Source of the DNA: an uncultured Clostridia bacterium
Lineage (GTDB): Bacteria; Bacillota; Clostridia; Christensenellales; Aristaeellaceae
Assembly: GCA_947600345.1 (NCBI GenBank)
Contig: CANQGC010000002.1
Location: 1 to 32,791, forward strand
DNA length: 32,791 nucleotides
Direction: 5' to 3'
Every line of letters starts with the position of its first letter. Within the stretch, counting starts at the first letter, position 1. Under the pieces are notes generated by a model. That model was not told the origin of the DNA, did not search any database, and was given only the letters and a program-made list of their open reading frames with translations. The position numbers and the translations under genes are program-made. Below are positions 9,385-17,174 of this stretch, one piece after another.

Positions 9385-10386
9385 CTACAGCGTGAGGCCC
9401 GCCAGTGTGAAGCCGGCCTTTACGATGGGCTCGGGCAGCTGGCTGAACATGTCGTTGACCGATTCGCAGTTGTAGTAGCGCATGATGGTTTCGGCGAACA
9501 TCGGGGCCACGGAGATGGTCTTGAACTTCGGCTCATTCTCGATGTTCGGGTTGTAGACCGTATCCGTGGAGTAGACGGTCTGGATCGGACTTGCGTTGAT
9601 CTTCTGCACGCCGGCGGTGGAGATGATGTTGTGGCTGAGCATCGCCTGGATGCTCCTCGCGCCGCGGGCGACCAGGCTGCTGGCCAGGTTCACCAGCGTG
9701 CCGCCGGAGATGGTGAAGTCATCCACGATCAGGCAGTTCTTGTCCTTCACGTCGCCGATGACCTCGAGGATCGAGGCGTTCTCGGTGTGATCGACGCGCT
9801 CCTTGTCGCCGATGGCGATGGGCAGGTGCAGCATCGAGGCGAACTTGCGGGCCTGCTTGGCGTAGCCCGCGTCGGGGGAGACGATGACCATGTCCTCCGT
9901 GCCGATGCGCTTGACGACCTCGGCCAGCATCGGCGTGGCGTAGAGGTGATCCATGGGCTTCTTGAAGAAGCCCTGGAGCTGCTGGGCGTGCAGATCCATC
10001 GTGACGAAGCGGTCGGCGCCGGCCAGCTCCATGCACTCCGCGCAGACCCGGGCGCGGATCGACACGCGGGGCTCGTCCTTCTTGTCGCCCTTGCCGTAGC
10101 CGAAGTAGGGCATGATCAGCGTGCAGGAGTGCGCGTTGGCGCGCTTGAAGGCGTCCATCCAGAACAGGATCTCCACGAACTCATCGTTGGAGTGCATGCC
10201 GATGGGCTGCACCAGCAGCACGTCCCGGTCGCGCACGGATTCGTTGATGCGCACGAAGGTGTTGCCCTCCGAAAACCGAATGACCTCCGACGAGCCCAGG
10301 CGCTTGTTCATGTACTTGCACATGCGCTGGGCAAAGACCTGTCCGCCGCTTCCGGCAAAGATGGACACGTTTGCCGATTGGAACAT
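9385..10386 (-). CDS. prs: Ribose-phosphate pyrophosphokinase (PRPP synthetase), divergent active site
   Basis: The enzyme is expected to make PRPP from ribose 5-phosphate and ATP for purine, pyrimidine, His and Trp synthesis. At 333 residues it is slightly longer than Bacillus Prs. The overall order is clear: FSEGN, PYFGYGKGDKK, MDLHAQQLQGFF with the conserved His, VSPDAGYAKQARK, GDKERVDHTEN, and the PRPP loop VDDFTISGGT. Several normally strict positions differ: YARQDRK is YGKGDKK, SPDHGG is SPDAGY, DKRRP is DKERV, and DDIIDTAGT is DDFTISGGT. It may be a distinct subclass or have altered regulation. Start ATG 10386 has AGGAG at 10399-10403, 12 nt away. It follows ridA by 103 nt without a clear terminator. 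Confidence 0.85.
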   Translation of the reverse strand: MFQSANVSIFAGSGGQVFAQRMCKYMNKRLGSSEVIRFSEGNTFVRINESVRDRDVLLVQPIGMHSNDEFVEILFWMDAFKRANAHSCTLIMPYFGYGKGDKKDEPRVSIRARVCAECMELAGADRFVTMDLHAQQLQGFFKKPMDHLYATPMLAEVVKRIGTEDMVIVSPDAGYAKQARKFASMLHLPIAIGDKERVDHTENASILEVIGDVKDKNCLIVDDFTISGGTLVNLASSLVARGARSIQAMLSHNIISTAGVQKINASPIQTVYSTDTVYNPNIENEPKFKTISVAPMFAETIMRYYNCESVNDMFSQLPEPIVKAGFTLAGLTL

Positions 10387-10445
10387 GGGAAATCCACTCT
10401 CCTCTTCTGTTGTTATTCCGAGGTTGGGTACCGTTCCGGGATTCC

Positions 10446-10487
10446 AGGATTCTATTCTAAGGATTCGATCCTTGGGATTCTGGTGTG
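10446..10487. repeat. Three imperfect 14-bp direct repeats in the prs leader
   Basis: AGGATTCTATTCTA, AGGATTCGATCCTT and GGGATTCTGGTGTG stand head to tail, and a fourth GGATTC begins at 10439. The middle unit contains an AAGGAT/ATCCTT inverted repeat (10459-10473). They occupy the ridA-prs gap. They may be operator half-sites or chance; no promoter could be placed with confidence. Confidence 0.4.
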
Positions 10488-10489
10488 CC

Positions 10490-10870
10490 TCACTTCTCCA
10501 TGGTGGCGATGGCCTCCACCTCCACCAGCGCGTCCATCGGGAGCTTCGCCACCTCCACGCAGCTGCGGGCGGGGAAGTCCGCGCCGAAGAAGTCCGCGTA
10601 GATAGCGTTGACCTTGCCGAAGTCGTTCAGATCCTTCAGAAACACCGTGGTCTTGAGCACGGAGGCGGGAGTCAGGCCCAGCTCATCCAGCACCGCGCCG
10701 ACGTTCGCCAACGCCTGCCTGGCCTGGGCCTCCGGGCCCTCGGGCAGCTTGCCGGTGGCGGGGTCGATGCCCAGCATGCCGGACAGGAAGCACAGGGAGC
10801 CGCAGATGTTGGCGGTGGAGTAGGGTCCGAGGGCCTTGGGGCCGCGCTGGGTCAGAAAGCACTTCTTCAT
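10490..10870 (-). CDS. ridA: RidA family reactive enamine/imine deaminase
   Basis: The protein has 126 residues, the normal length. RidA hydrolyses reactive 2-aminoacrylate-type intermediates formed by PLP enzymes such as threonine dehydratase, protecting metabolism. Landmarks are GPYSTA (the conserved Tyr), FLSGMLGIDPATGK, PARSCVEVAKLP (the Arg that binds the substrate carboxylate) and VEVEAIA (the Glu). The usual SGQ motif reads SGM here, so the exact subfamily is uncertain. ATG 10870 is preceded by AAAGGAG (10881-10887), 10 nt away. It lies 52 nt after vanW with no terminator between them, so it may be expressed in a vanW-ridA-prs unit. Confidence 0.92.
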   Translation of the reverse strand: MKKCFLTQRGPKALGPYSTANICGSLCFLSGMLGIDPATGKLPEGPEAQARQALANVGAVLDELGLTPASVLKTTVFLKDLNDFGKVNAIYADFFGADFPARSCVEVAKLPMDALVEVEAIATMEK

Positions 10871-10922
10871 GGGAAATTCGCTCCTTTATATTTGTGGTTG
10901 TCGATATCGATTCCGATTCGCA

Positions 10923-12707
10923 TCAGTTGCCGCTCGCGCCGTCGCTGGACGGTTCCGCCGATTCGGTAGGGGCGCTCGAAGTGTCGGGGCCGCCCTCCTC
11001 GTCGCGGGAGTGCACGCCGCGCCAGTAGATGTTGTAGCCGGACTCGTACATGTCGCGGGAGAGCTGCCGGCGCTCGACCTCCTCGTTGGTGTCCCAATCG
11101 TAGGCGACGAGCCAGCCCTCGCTGGTCAGGGCCGCGTGGCCCTCGCTGTAGAGCTTGGTTTCATCGGTGTAGTAGCAGTAGGTGCCATCCACATCGTCGA
11201 TGTAGGCGGTCTTCTTCGCGCCGCTGTCCTGGCTGATGATGTGGGATTCGAGCTCGTAGCGATACTTGGGCCGCGCGCCGTAGATCTGCACCGTCGCGTA
11301 CTCCTTGGTGACCTCGGTGTAGATGGTGATGGCGCTGTCGGTGTCGTTGCGGAAGCGCAGATCCTTGCTGCTGGTCTCGGTGACGGCGGCGTCGAGGCTG
11401 GGATCGACGTAGGCCACGGTCATCGAGTGATTCGATCGCGACAGTATGGTCATTCCGGCCTTGAGCAGCGCGCCGTAGAGCGTGGAGCTGGCCTGGCAGA
11501 TGCCGCCGCCGTAGCCCTCCTGGGACTTGCCGCCGCCGATGTACTCGGTGCCGGGCTGCCAGCCGCGCTCCTTGGTGCGGGGACCGACGACCTCGTTGAA
11601 GCTGACCTCCTCGCCGGGCTGCACGATCATGCCGTAGAAGTAGCTCAGGCCCTTGCGCACGTTGAAGCGGCCGTAGTAGCCGCGGGCCGAGGTGTCGGTC
11701 TTGTATTCGACGATCAGGTTCAGCGTATTCATCGCCTGCTCCGTGGTCAGCGAGGGCTCCAGCGTGAGCACCGGCAGCACGTCGCCGCCCTCGCCCGTCT
11801 CCAGCAGGGAGACGATCTGGGCGCGCGCCGTCTCGCGGTCGAGCTCCTGTCCCTCGGCGGAGCCCTCGGCCAGCTCCGGGCTGGTCAGGTTGGCCACGAC
11901 GGTGGCGTCCCGCGGGGGGATGTAGAGCGCGTTGTAGATCTGATCCACAAAGCCGTCCACCTGCTCCTCGTTATAGCTCACGGGCGCGGTCAGGTAGATG
12001 GGATTGTGTCGCAGCGAGAGTATGGACGAGCTCCGGTCGAATATGTTGCCCACGTGGCCGATGTTCCACGCGCGGTCCATCACATTGTCGGTCTCGATGC
12101 TGCCGCCGAAGTCCTTCGCGGAGAAGCTCCAGCTGTTGCCCTGCCAGTTCAGCGTGTGCTGCGCGTTGATCCGCTCGGTGGATTGCTCGCGCACGTACTC
12201 CATGCCCTCCTCCTTGGAGTAGCGGGAGATGTCGATGCCGTTGATGAATATGTTGCTGCAATAGGTGGATTTGTTTACCGTAGAGATGAGCCAGGAGGAG
12301 CCTACATAGACGATCCCGGCCAGCAGCGCCAGGCCCAGCACGATGGGAACGATGATCGCCGCAGGGTCGCGTCTGCGCCTGCGGGGCCTGGGGCGTGAGG
12401 TGTTGCGGTAGCTGCCGTCGTCGAAGCGGGAACGCCCGGCGCGGGAGCCGTCGTCGAAGCGGGACTGCCCGGAGCGAGGATTGCCCTCGTCGAAGCGGGA
12501 CTGTCCGGCGCGGGAGCTTCCCCCGGCGGAACGGGACTGCCCGGCGCGAGAGCTTCCGCCGTCGAAGCGGGACTGCCCGGCGCGGGAGCTTCCCCCGGCG
12601 GAGCGGGTGTACTCGCCGCGGAGGCTGGTGGCGGACGCGCGCCTCTCTCCGGAGGAGGCGGCGCCGCGACCGGAGGCATCCGGCCTGCGATTCGATCTGA
12701 ATTCCAT
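10923..12707 (-). CDS. VanW-family envelope protein with N-terminal Arg/Ser repeat
   Basis: This 594-residue protein has a hydrophilic Arg/Ser/Gly head with 12-residue repeats (38-96), a basic cluster (RPRPRRRRR), and one membrane helix (AIIVPIVLGLALLAGIVYVG). External domains follow: a region like the peptidoglycan-binding domain often found before VanW (INGIDISRYSKEEGMEYV onward), then VanW, with GGGKSQEGYGGGICQASSTL and SNHSMTVAYVDPSLDAAV. VanW proteins occur widely in Clostridia; their biochemical role is not settled and presence alone does not mean vancomycin resistance. The start is ATG 12707 with AGGAGA at 12718-12723; longer reading upstream crosses the promoter. An extended -10 promoter precedes it. 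Confidence 0.88.
   Translation of the reverse strand: MEFRSNRRPDASGRGAASSGERRASATSLRGEYTRSAGGSSRAGQSRFDGGSSRAGQSRSAGGSSRAGQSRFDEGNPRSGQSRFDDGSRAGRSRFDDGSYRNTSRPRPRRRRRDPAAIIVPIVLGLALLAGIVYVGSSWLISTVNKSTYCSNIFINGIDISRYSKEEGMEYVREQSTERINAQHTLNWQGNSWSFSAKDFGGSIETDNVMDRAWNIGHVGNIFDRSSSILSLRHNPIYLTAPVSYNEEQVDGFVDQIYNALYIPPRDATVVANLTSPELAEGSAEGQELDRETARAQIVSLLETGEGGDVLPVLTLEPSLTTEQAMNTLNLIVEYKTDTSARGYYGRFNVRKGLSYFYGMIVQPGEEVSFNEVVGPRTKERGWQPGTEYIGGGKSQEGYGGGICQASSTLYGALLKAGMTILSRSNHSMTVAYVDPSLDAAVTETSSKDLRFRNDTDSAITIYTEVTKEYATVQIYGARPKYRYELESHIISQDSGAKKTAYIDDVDGTYCYYTDETKLYSEGHAALTSEGWLVAYDWDTNEEVERRQLSRDMYESGYNIYWRGVHSRDEEGGPDTSSAPTESAEPSSDGASGN
12420..12596 (-). repeat. 36-bp tandem repeat in the 5' part of vanW
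   Basis: About five units encode GGSSRAGQSRFD, GGSSRAGQSRSA, GGSSRAGQSRFD, EGNPRSGQSRFD and DGSRAGRSRFD. The last is one residue short. The array lies in the predicted cytoplasmic head before the membrane helix. The near-identical 36-bp units suggest recent slippage or recombination. Confidence 0.8.
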
Positions 12708-12737
12708 AGCTGCTATTTCTCCTATATAGTCAATTTG

Positions 12738-12766
12738 ATTATAGCATAGTTTCGGTAAATGATAAA
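12738..12766 (-). promoter_or_regulatory. Promoter of the vanW gene
   Basis: On the minus strand, TATAAT (12743-12738) is preceded by TGC, giving an extended -10. A weak -35 TTTATC (12766-12761) lies 17 nt upstream. The ftsH terminator is further upstream, so vanW starts its own transcript. Confidence 0.68.
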
Positions 12767-12852
12767 GCATATTTCCCTTTATAAGATGGAAAATATTATC
12801 AAGCTGTTTCCAATTTCGGACAATGTGGGCGATAAATTGCGTCAAACTGCGC

Positions 12853-12881
12853 AAAAAAGCGCCCGCCGCTGTGGCGGGCGC
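12853..12881 (-). terminator. Intrinsic terminator of the tilS-hpt-ftsH operon
   Basis: Read on the minus strand, GCGCCCGCC (12881-12873) pairs perfectly with GGCGGGCGC (12867-12859) around a 5-nt loop. Six T follow (12858-12853). It begins 13 nt after the ftsH stop. Confidence 0.93.
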
Positions 12882-12893
12882 TCCTTGCTGGGG

Positions 12894-14930
12894 TCACAGG
12901 CTGCCTTCGGCGGCGGGCTTGCCGGAGGGGAAGGACTCGCTCTCGTTGGAGAGATTGCTCTCCGCTTCGGGCTCGGGCGCGGGGGCCGGAGTGGGCGCCT
13001 GGCCGGGCAGGCTCTTGCCCTCCATGAAGCTGGCGAACTCCTCCTCGTCCAGCTTCTCGCGCTCGATCAGCAGCGCCGCCAGGCTGTCCAGCTGGTCGCG
13101 GTGGTCGGTGAGGATTCCCTCGGCCCTGCGGTACGCGCCCTCGATCAGCGCGTGGACCTCGGAGTCGATGGCCTCGTTTACGTTCTCGGAGAAGCCGCTG
13201 TTCTGCTGGGAGAAGCTCTTGCCCAGGAACACCTCGTGCTCGGAGCCCAGGAACACCGGGCCCAGCTTGTCGCTCATGCCGTACTCGGTGACCATGCCCC
13301 GGGCGATCTCGGTGGCCTGCTTGATGTCGCTGGACGCGCCGGTGGAGATGTCGCCGAACACGATGGCCTCCGCCACGCGGCCGCCCATCAGGCTCGCCAT
13401 CTGCGCCTTGAGGCGCGCGGTGGTGATGTAGTTGAACTCCTCCTGGGGCAGGTACATGGTGTAGCCGCCGGCCTGGCCGCGGGGGATGGTGGTGATCTCG
13501 TGCACCTTGTCGCACTCGGGGATGTAGTAGCTGACGATGGCGTGGCCGCCCTCGTGGTAGGCCACCAGCCTGCGGTCCATGTCGGTGATGCGCTTGGAGC
13601 GCTTCTCCGGGCCGGCCATCACGCGGGTGATGGCCTCCTCGATGGTCGCCATGGTGATCTTGGCCTGATCCTTGCGGGCGGTGAGCAGCGCCGCCTCATT
13701 CATGACGTTCATCAGGTCCGCGCCGGTGAAGTACGGCGTGCGCCGGGCGAGGACGTGCAGATCCACGTCCGCCGCCAGCGGCTTGTTGCGGCAGTGCACC
13801 TTCAGGATCTCCTCCCGGCCGATCACGTCGGGATAGTTGACGATGATGCGCCGGTCGAACCTGCCGGGGCGCAGCAGCGCCGGGTCGAGCACGTCGCTTC
13901 GGTTCGTGGCCGCCATGACGATCACGCCCTCGTTGTGGGTGAAGCCGTCCATCTCCACCAGCAGCTGGTTCAGCGTCTGCTCGCGCTCGTCGTGGCCGCC
14001 GCCCAGGCCCGCGCCGCGCTGGCGGCCCACCGCGTCGATCTCGTCGATGAACACGATGGCGGGGGCGGCCTTCTTGGCCTCGTTGAACAGGTCGCGCACG
14101 CGGCTCGCGCCCACGCCCACGAACATCTCCACGAAGTCGGAGCCGGAGATCGAGAAGAAGGGAACGCCCGCCTCGCCCGCGACCGCGCGCGCCAGCAGCG
14201 TCTTGCCCGTGCCGGGCGGGCCCACGAGCAGCATGCCCGTGGGAATCTTCGCGCCCACGCGGGTGAACTTCTGGGGATTCTTCAGGAACTGGACGATCTC
14301 CTTGAGCTCCTCCTTCTCCTCGTCGGCGCCGGCCACGTCGTCAAATGTGACCTTGTTGTCCGTCGGGAGGGACTGGCGGGCGCGGGACTTGCCGAAGCCC
14401 ATCATGCCGCCCTTGCCGCCGGTCTGCTGGCGCATCAGGAAGTACCAGAGCAGGCCGACCATCACCAGCGTCAGGAACATCGGCAGAAGCTCCGCCAGCC
14501 AGCTGGTCTGGGCGGGAAGCTCCGTGGCGAACTGGAAGGCGTACTCGGTGGGCCGCACGCTGTGGCCCAGCACGTCCGTATAAATCAGATTCGCGTCCGC
14601 GTAGAACTGCTCCTCGCTGGGCACGATCACCTTGAAGTCGTAGCTGTCCGGGAAGTTGGCGGCGGGGATCAGGCTGTTCTCCTTCAGGCCGTACAGCGTG
14701 TTCGACTGGATCACGATGCGATCGATGGACATGTCCTTCTGCGCGTCGCTGAGCTTCTCGCCGTTGGCGGCCCGCAGGTCGGCCTCCACCCACTCCAGGA
14801 ACTCGGAGTAGTTCAACGTCACCGAGGGCGTCGCGTCGCCGGAGCCCAGCATCCATACCACGCCGAGGATCGCCACCAGCAAGAGCAGGTACATCAGCGG
14901 GCCCTGCCAAAGGCTTCTCTTCTTCTTCAA
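12894..14930 (-). CDS. ftsH: ATP-dependent zinc metalloprotease FtsH
   Basis: This 678-residue membrane-bound AAA+ protease degrades misfolded membrane proteins and regulators. Two membrane helices (about 11-28 and 149-166) flank an external domain. The AAA+ module carries Walker A GPPGTGKT (237-244), pore loop MFVGVG (269-274), Walker B IVFIDEID (292-299) and the second region of homology near 340-360. The zinc site is HEGGH (459-463), where HEAGH is usual, and [11 protein letters not shown] holds the third ligand. The C-terminus is Glu/Pro-rich. The start is TTG 14930, supported by AAAGAGGA 8 nt upstream. It follows hpt by 77 nt in the common Bacillota order tilS-hpt-ftsH and ends at a strong terminator. 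Confidence 0.97.
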   Translation of the reverse strand: MKKKRSLWQGPLMYLLLLVAILGVVWMLGSGDATPSVTLNYSEFLEWVEADLRAANGEKLSDAQKDMSIDRIVIQSNTLYGLKENSLIPAANFPDSYDFKVIVPSEEQFYADANLIYTDVLGHSVRPTEYAFQFATELPAQTSWLAELLPMFLTLVMVGLLWYFLMRQQTGGKGGMMGFGKSRARQSLPTDNKVTFDDVAGADEEKEELKEIVQFLKNPQKFTRVGAKIPTGMLLVGPPGTGKTLLARAVAGEAGVPFFSISGSDFVEMFVGVGASRVRDLFNEAKKAAPAIVFIDEIDAVGRQRGAGLGGGHDEREQTLNQLLVEMDGFTHNEGVIVMAATNRSDVLDPALLRPGRFDRRIIVNYPDVIGREEILKVHCRNKPLAADVDLHVLARRTPYFTGADLMNVMNEAALLTARKDQAKITMATIEEAITRVMAGPEKRSKRITDMDRRLVAYHEGGHAIVSYYIPECDKVHEITTIPRGQAGGYTMYLPQEEFNYITTARLKAQMASLMGGRVAEAIVFGDISTGASSDIKQATEIARGMVTEYGMSDKLGPVFLGSEHEVFLGKSFSQQNSGFSENVNEAIDSEVHALIEGAYRRAEGILTDHRDQLDSLAALLIEREKLDEEEFASFMEGKSLPGQAPTPAPAPEPEAESNLSNESESFPSGKPAAEGSL

Positions 14931-14938
14931 TCCGGAAA

Positions 14939-14946
14939 TCCTCTCT
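14939..14946 (-). promoter_or_regulatory. Ribosome binding site that supports the TTG start of ftsH
   Basis: AAAGAGGA on the minus strand ends 8 nt before TTG 14930. The first residues, MKKKRSLW, fit a typical FtsH N-terminus. There is no nearby in-frame ATG before the first membrane helix. Confidence 0.7.
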
Positions 14947-15007
14947 TTCTGCTTTACCGAAAAAACCGTTTGAATTGTACAGCGATTCTATCAACCGGGT
15001 ATAAACC

Positions 15008-15553
15008 TCAGCTCTTGGCGTAGACCTCGGGCTTGAGTATGCCGATGTAGGGCAGGTTGCGGTACTGCTCGGCGTAGTCCAGGCCGTAGCCCACCACGAA
15101 CTCGTCCTCGATCACGAAGCCCACGTAGTCCGGCTCCAGCGTCACCGCCGGGTCGCGCCGGGAGGGCTTGTCCAGCAGCGTCACGATCTTCACGCTCTTC
15201 GCGCCGCGCTTGAGCAGCAGCGGTTTGAGCAGGTTCAGCGTCCGGCCGGAGTCCATGATGTCCTCGACGATGATCACGTCCTTGCCCGATATGTCCGTGG
15301 TCAGCTCCTGGCGGATGTGGATCGCGCCGCCCGTGGTGCCCGCGCCGTAGCTGGACACCGACATGAAGTCCAGCCGCAGCGGTATCTGCATGTGGCGCAG
15401 CAGGTCGGTGTAGAACATCACCGAGCCCTTCAATACGCACACCACCGTGGGCGTCCTGCCGTCGTACTCCTCCACCAGCGCCTGGGCGAGCTCGGCCACG
15501 CGCCCTTGAATTTGCTCCTCGGATACCAGGATCTCCCGAATGTCGTTCTTCAT
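15008..15553 (-). CDS. hpt: Hypoxanthine phosphoribosyltransferase
   Basis: The 181-residue purine salvage enzyme joins hypoxanthine or guanine to PRPP. It shows CVLKGSVMFYTDLLR, SSYGAGTTGG in the flexible loop region, the PRPP-binding motif VIIVEDIMDSGRTL, and the C-terminal base-binding segment YVGFVIEDEFVVGYGLDY. ATG 15553 overlaps the tilS stop as ATGA, so translation is probably coupled. GGAGG at 15561-15565 is 7 nt upstream, inside the end of tilS. ftsH follows after 77 nt; a weak stem followed by six T lies in that gap but is not convincing as a terminator. Confidence 0.96.
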   Translation of the reverse strand: MKNDIREILVSEEQIQGRVAELAQALVEEYDGRTPTVVCVLKGSVMFYTDLLRHMQIPLRLDFMSVSSYGAGTTGGAIHIRQELTTDISGKDVIIVEDIMDSGRTLNLLKPLLLKRGAKSVKIVTLLDKPSRRDPAVTLEPDYVGFVIEDEFVVGYGLDYAEQYRNLPYIGILKPEVYAKS

Positions 15554-16893
15554 CGATCTTCCTCCGATGCGTCTTTGGTAATGGGGATCAGCGTGAGCTT
15601 CGCGGCCGGGGAAGCGAAGTCCCGCACCCGCGCCGTCTCGCTCAGCCCCAGGCCGCAGGCCCAGAGCACGCGGCTTCCCGCCGCCACCAGCGGAAGGAAG
15701 TCCCGCAGCGGGCGGTCGAGCTTGCGGTCGGTCAGGTAGTCGGACAGCAGCCGGTCCCCGGGCGCGCCCAGCGGATGGAAGCGGTCGCCGCTCCGGCGGG
15801 TGCGCAGCACCGCGCCGCGCAAAGCGGCCGGGTCGCAGAGCTCCGTAAATCTGTCGTCCGGCGCGAGGGGAAAGCTTCCGATCTCCGCCCGGACCCGCGC
15901 CACGCCGGACAGCTCCGCCTCCCCGGGCAGGGGCAGCGGCGCTTCCAGATTCTGCCGCCTCGCTGTGGGCAGCAGGTAAAGCTTGCCGTTCGTGCGCTCG
16001 GCGCGGATTCCGCCGGGCAGCTCCATCGCGCCCCGGGGCTGGCGAACCAGTTCGACCAGCGCGTCCGTCCGCGCGGCGTCGAGCTTCGGGCAGAGCGACC
16101 GCAGCGCGCGCCGCAGCAGCGCCTCCGCCTCGCTCCCGTCCAGCCGGAGCCTGCGCCCGTAGGGGCCGGATTCCAGCCGGCGGCGCAGGAAATCCTCCGC
16201 CTGCCCTGCCACAAAATCCCGCTCGATGCGCATGAGCTTCGCGTGGCGCGCCAGCGCTTCCGCCGCCGATGGATAGCTTCTCTCGATTTCGGGCAACACA
16301 TTCAGGCGGAGCGCGTTGCGCGGCGTGTCCGGAATGGCGTTGCTGGCGTCCTCGCGCCAGGGAATGCCCTCGCCTTCCAGGAATTCCCGAAGCGCGCGCC
16401 TGGGAACGTCCAGCAGCGGCCGGTACAGGTCGCCCTCCAGCCGGGCCATGCCGCAGGCGCCGTCGGGGCCCGCGCCGCGCAGCAGGTGCATCAGCACGGT
16501 CTCGGCCTGATCGTCCCGGTGGTGGGCCAGCGCGATCCAGTCCGCGCCGCAGCGCCGCTTCGCGTCGCGCAAAAACGCGTAGCGCGCCTCCCGCGCCGCC
16601 GCCTCGATGCCGATGCTTCGGGCCCTGGCGAGGGCGGGAACGTCGCCGCGCCCCTCGATCAATTGGACGCGCAGCTTGGCGCAAAGTTGCCTGACAAATT
16701 CTGCGTCGGCGTCGGCGGCCTCGCCGCGGATGCCGTGGTGGTAGTGGGCGGCGGCGAGCTCGAAGCCGGCGGCCTCGCGCCGCCTCGCCAGGAGGACCAG
16801 CAGCGCCACCGAGTCCGCTCCGCCGGATACGGCGGCCAGCAGCCGCTTTCCCCGGGCGTCCTCGAAGCGCGTCGACGCGATGTCCGAGTCCAT
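15550..16893 (-). CDS. tilS: tRNA(Ile)-lysidine synthetase
   Basis: TilS attaches lysine to C34 of the CAU-anticodon tRNA-Ile, changing it from Met to Ile identity; it is essential in most bacteria. The 447 residues begin with the PP-loop ATP pyrophosphatase motif AVSGGADSVALL (about 20-31), followed by AAAHYHHGIRGEAADADAEF and WIALAHHRDDQAETVLMHLLRG. The C-terminal half is the TilS substrate-binding region. Start ATG 16893 has GGGAGGA 7 nt upstream. It is the first gene of the tilS-hpt-ftsH operon, has a near-consensus promoter, and its stop overlaps the hpt start. Confidence 0.95.
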   Translation of the reverse strand: MDSDIASTRFEDARGKRLLAAVSGGADSVALLVLLARRREAAGFELAAAHYHHGIRGEAADADAEFVRQLCAKLRVQLIEGRGDVPALARARSIGIEAAAREARYAFLRDAKRRCGADWIALAHHRDDQAETVLMHLLRGAGPDGACGMARLEGDLYRPLLDVPRRALREFLEGEGIPWREDASNAIPDTPRNALRLNVLPEIERSYPSAAEALARHAKLMRIERDFVAGQAEDFLRRRLESGPYGRRLRLDGSEAEALLRRALRSLCPKLDAARTDALVELVRQPRGAMELPGGIRAERTNGKLYLLPTARRQNLEAPLPLPGEAELSGVARVRAEIGSFPLAPDDRFTELCDPAALRGAVLRTRRSGDRFHPLGAPGDRLLSDYLTDRKLDRPLRDFLPLVAAGSRVLWACGLGLSETARVRDFASPAAKLTLIPITKDASEEDR

Positions 16894-16919
16894 AGCATAA
16901 TCCTCCCACTTTATTCACC

Positions 16920-16948
16920 ATTATAGACGTTTTGCGCCCATTTCGCAA
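16920..16948 (-). promoter_or_regulatory. Sigma-A-type promoter of tilS-hpt-ftsH
   Basis: On the minus strand, -35 TTGCGA (16948-16943) and -10 TATAAT (16925-16920) are spaced by exactly 17 nt. The tilS ribosome site follows within 20 nt. Confidence 0.82.
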
Positions 16949-16969
16949 CCTCTTTTCGCCGAAAAATGG

Positions 16970-16997
16970 TTTATTCCGATGGAAAAGCGGTTAAAAT
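16970..16997 (+). promoter_or_regulatory. Weak candidate promoter in the tilS-spoIVB gap
   Basis: TTTATT (16970-16975) and TAAAAT (16992-16997) are separated by 16 nt, pointing toward spoIVB. The match is modest. The roughly 225-nt divergent gap (16949-17174) otherwise shows only short GC-rich inverted repeats; I found no convincing sigma-F or sigma-G site, although spoIVB is forespore-expressed in Bacillus. Confidence 0.28.
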
Positions 16998-17174
16998 CGT
17001 GCGACGGCTGGAAGAATCCGGGAGTGGCTTCCCGGCGCGCCGCGACTTTCGAGCGCCGTGCGCCAGCCATTCCCAGCATACCGGGGAATTGGCAGCATGG
17101 GCGCATTTCCCCCCGGGGAGAATGAAGGCTGCGATCGGCGGTGGATCGCAAAACGGATGGGGGATGATTCTAAT

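Noticed and set aside
10923-12707. Vancomycin resistance locus based on the VanW domain.
   Set aside because: No vanH, vanA-type ligase, vanX or vanRS genes are nearby. VanW-domain proteins are widespread in Clostridia without resistance.
14955-15000. A terminator between hpt and ftsH (partial stem followed by six T on the minus strand).
   Set aside because: The stem has a mismatch and a loop of about 17 nt, and tilS-hpt-ftsH is normally co-transcribed; too weak to list as a feature.
12759-15023. A 754-codon plus-strand open frame across ftsH.
   Set aside because: It is the antisense of a well-conserved ftsH and includes that operon's terminator and the vanW promoter region.
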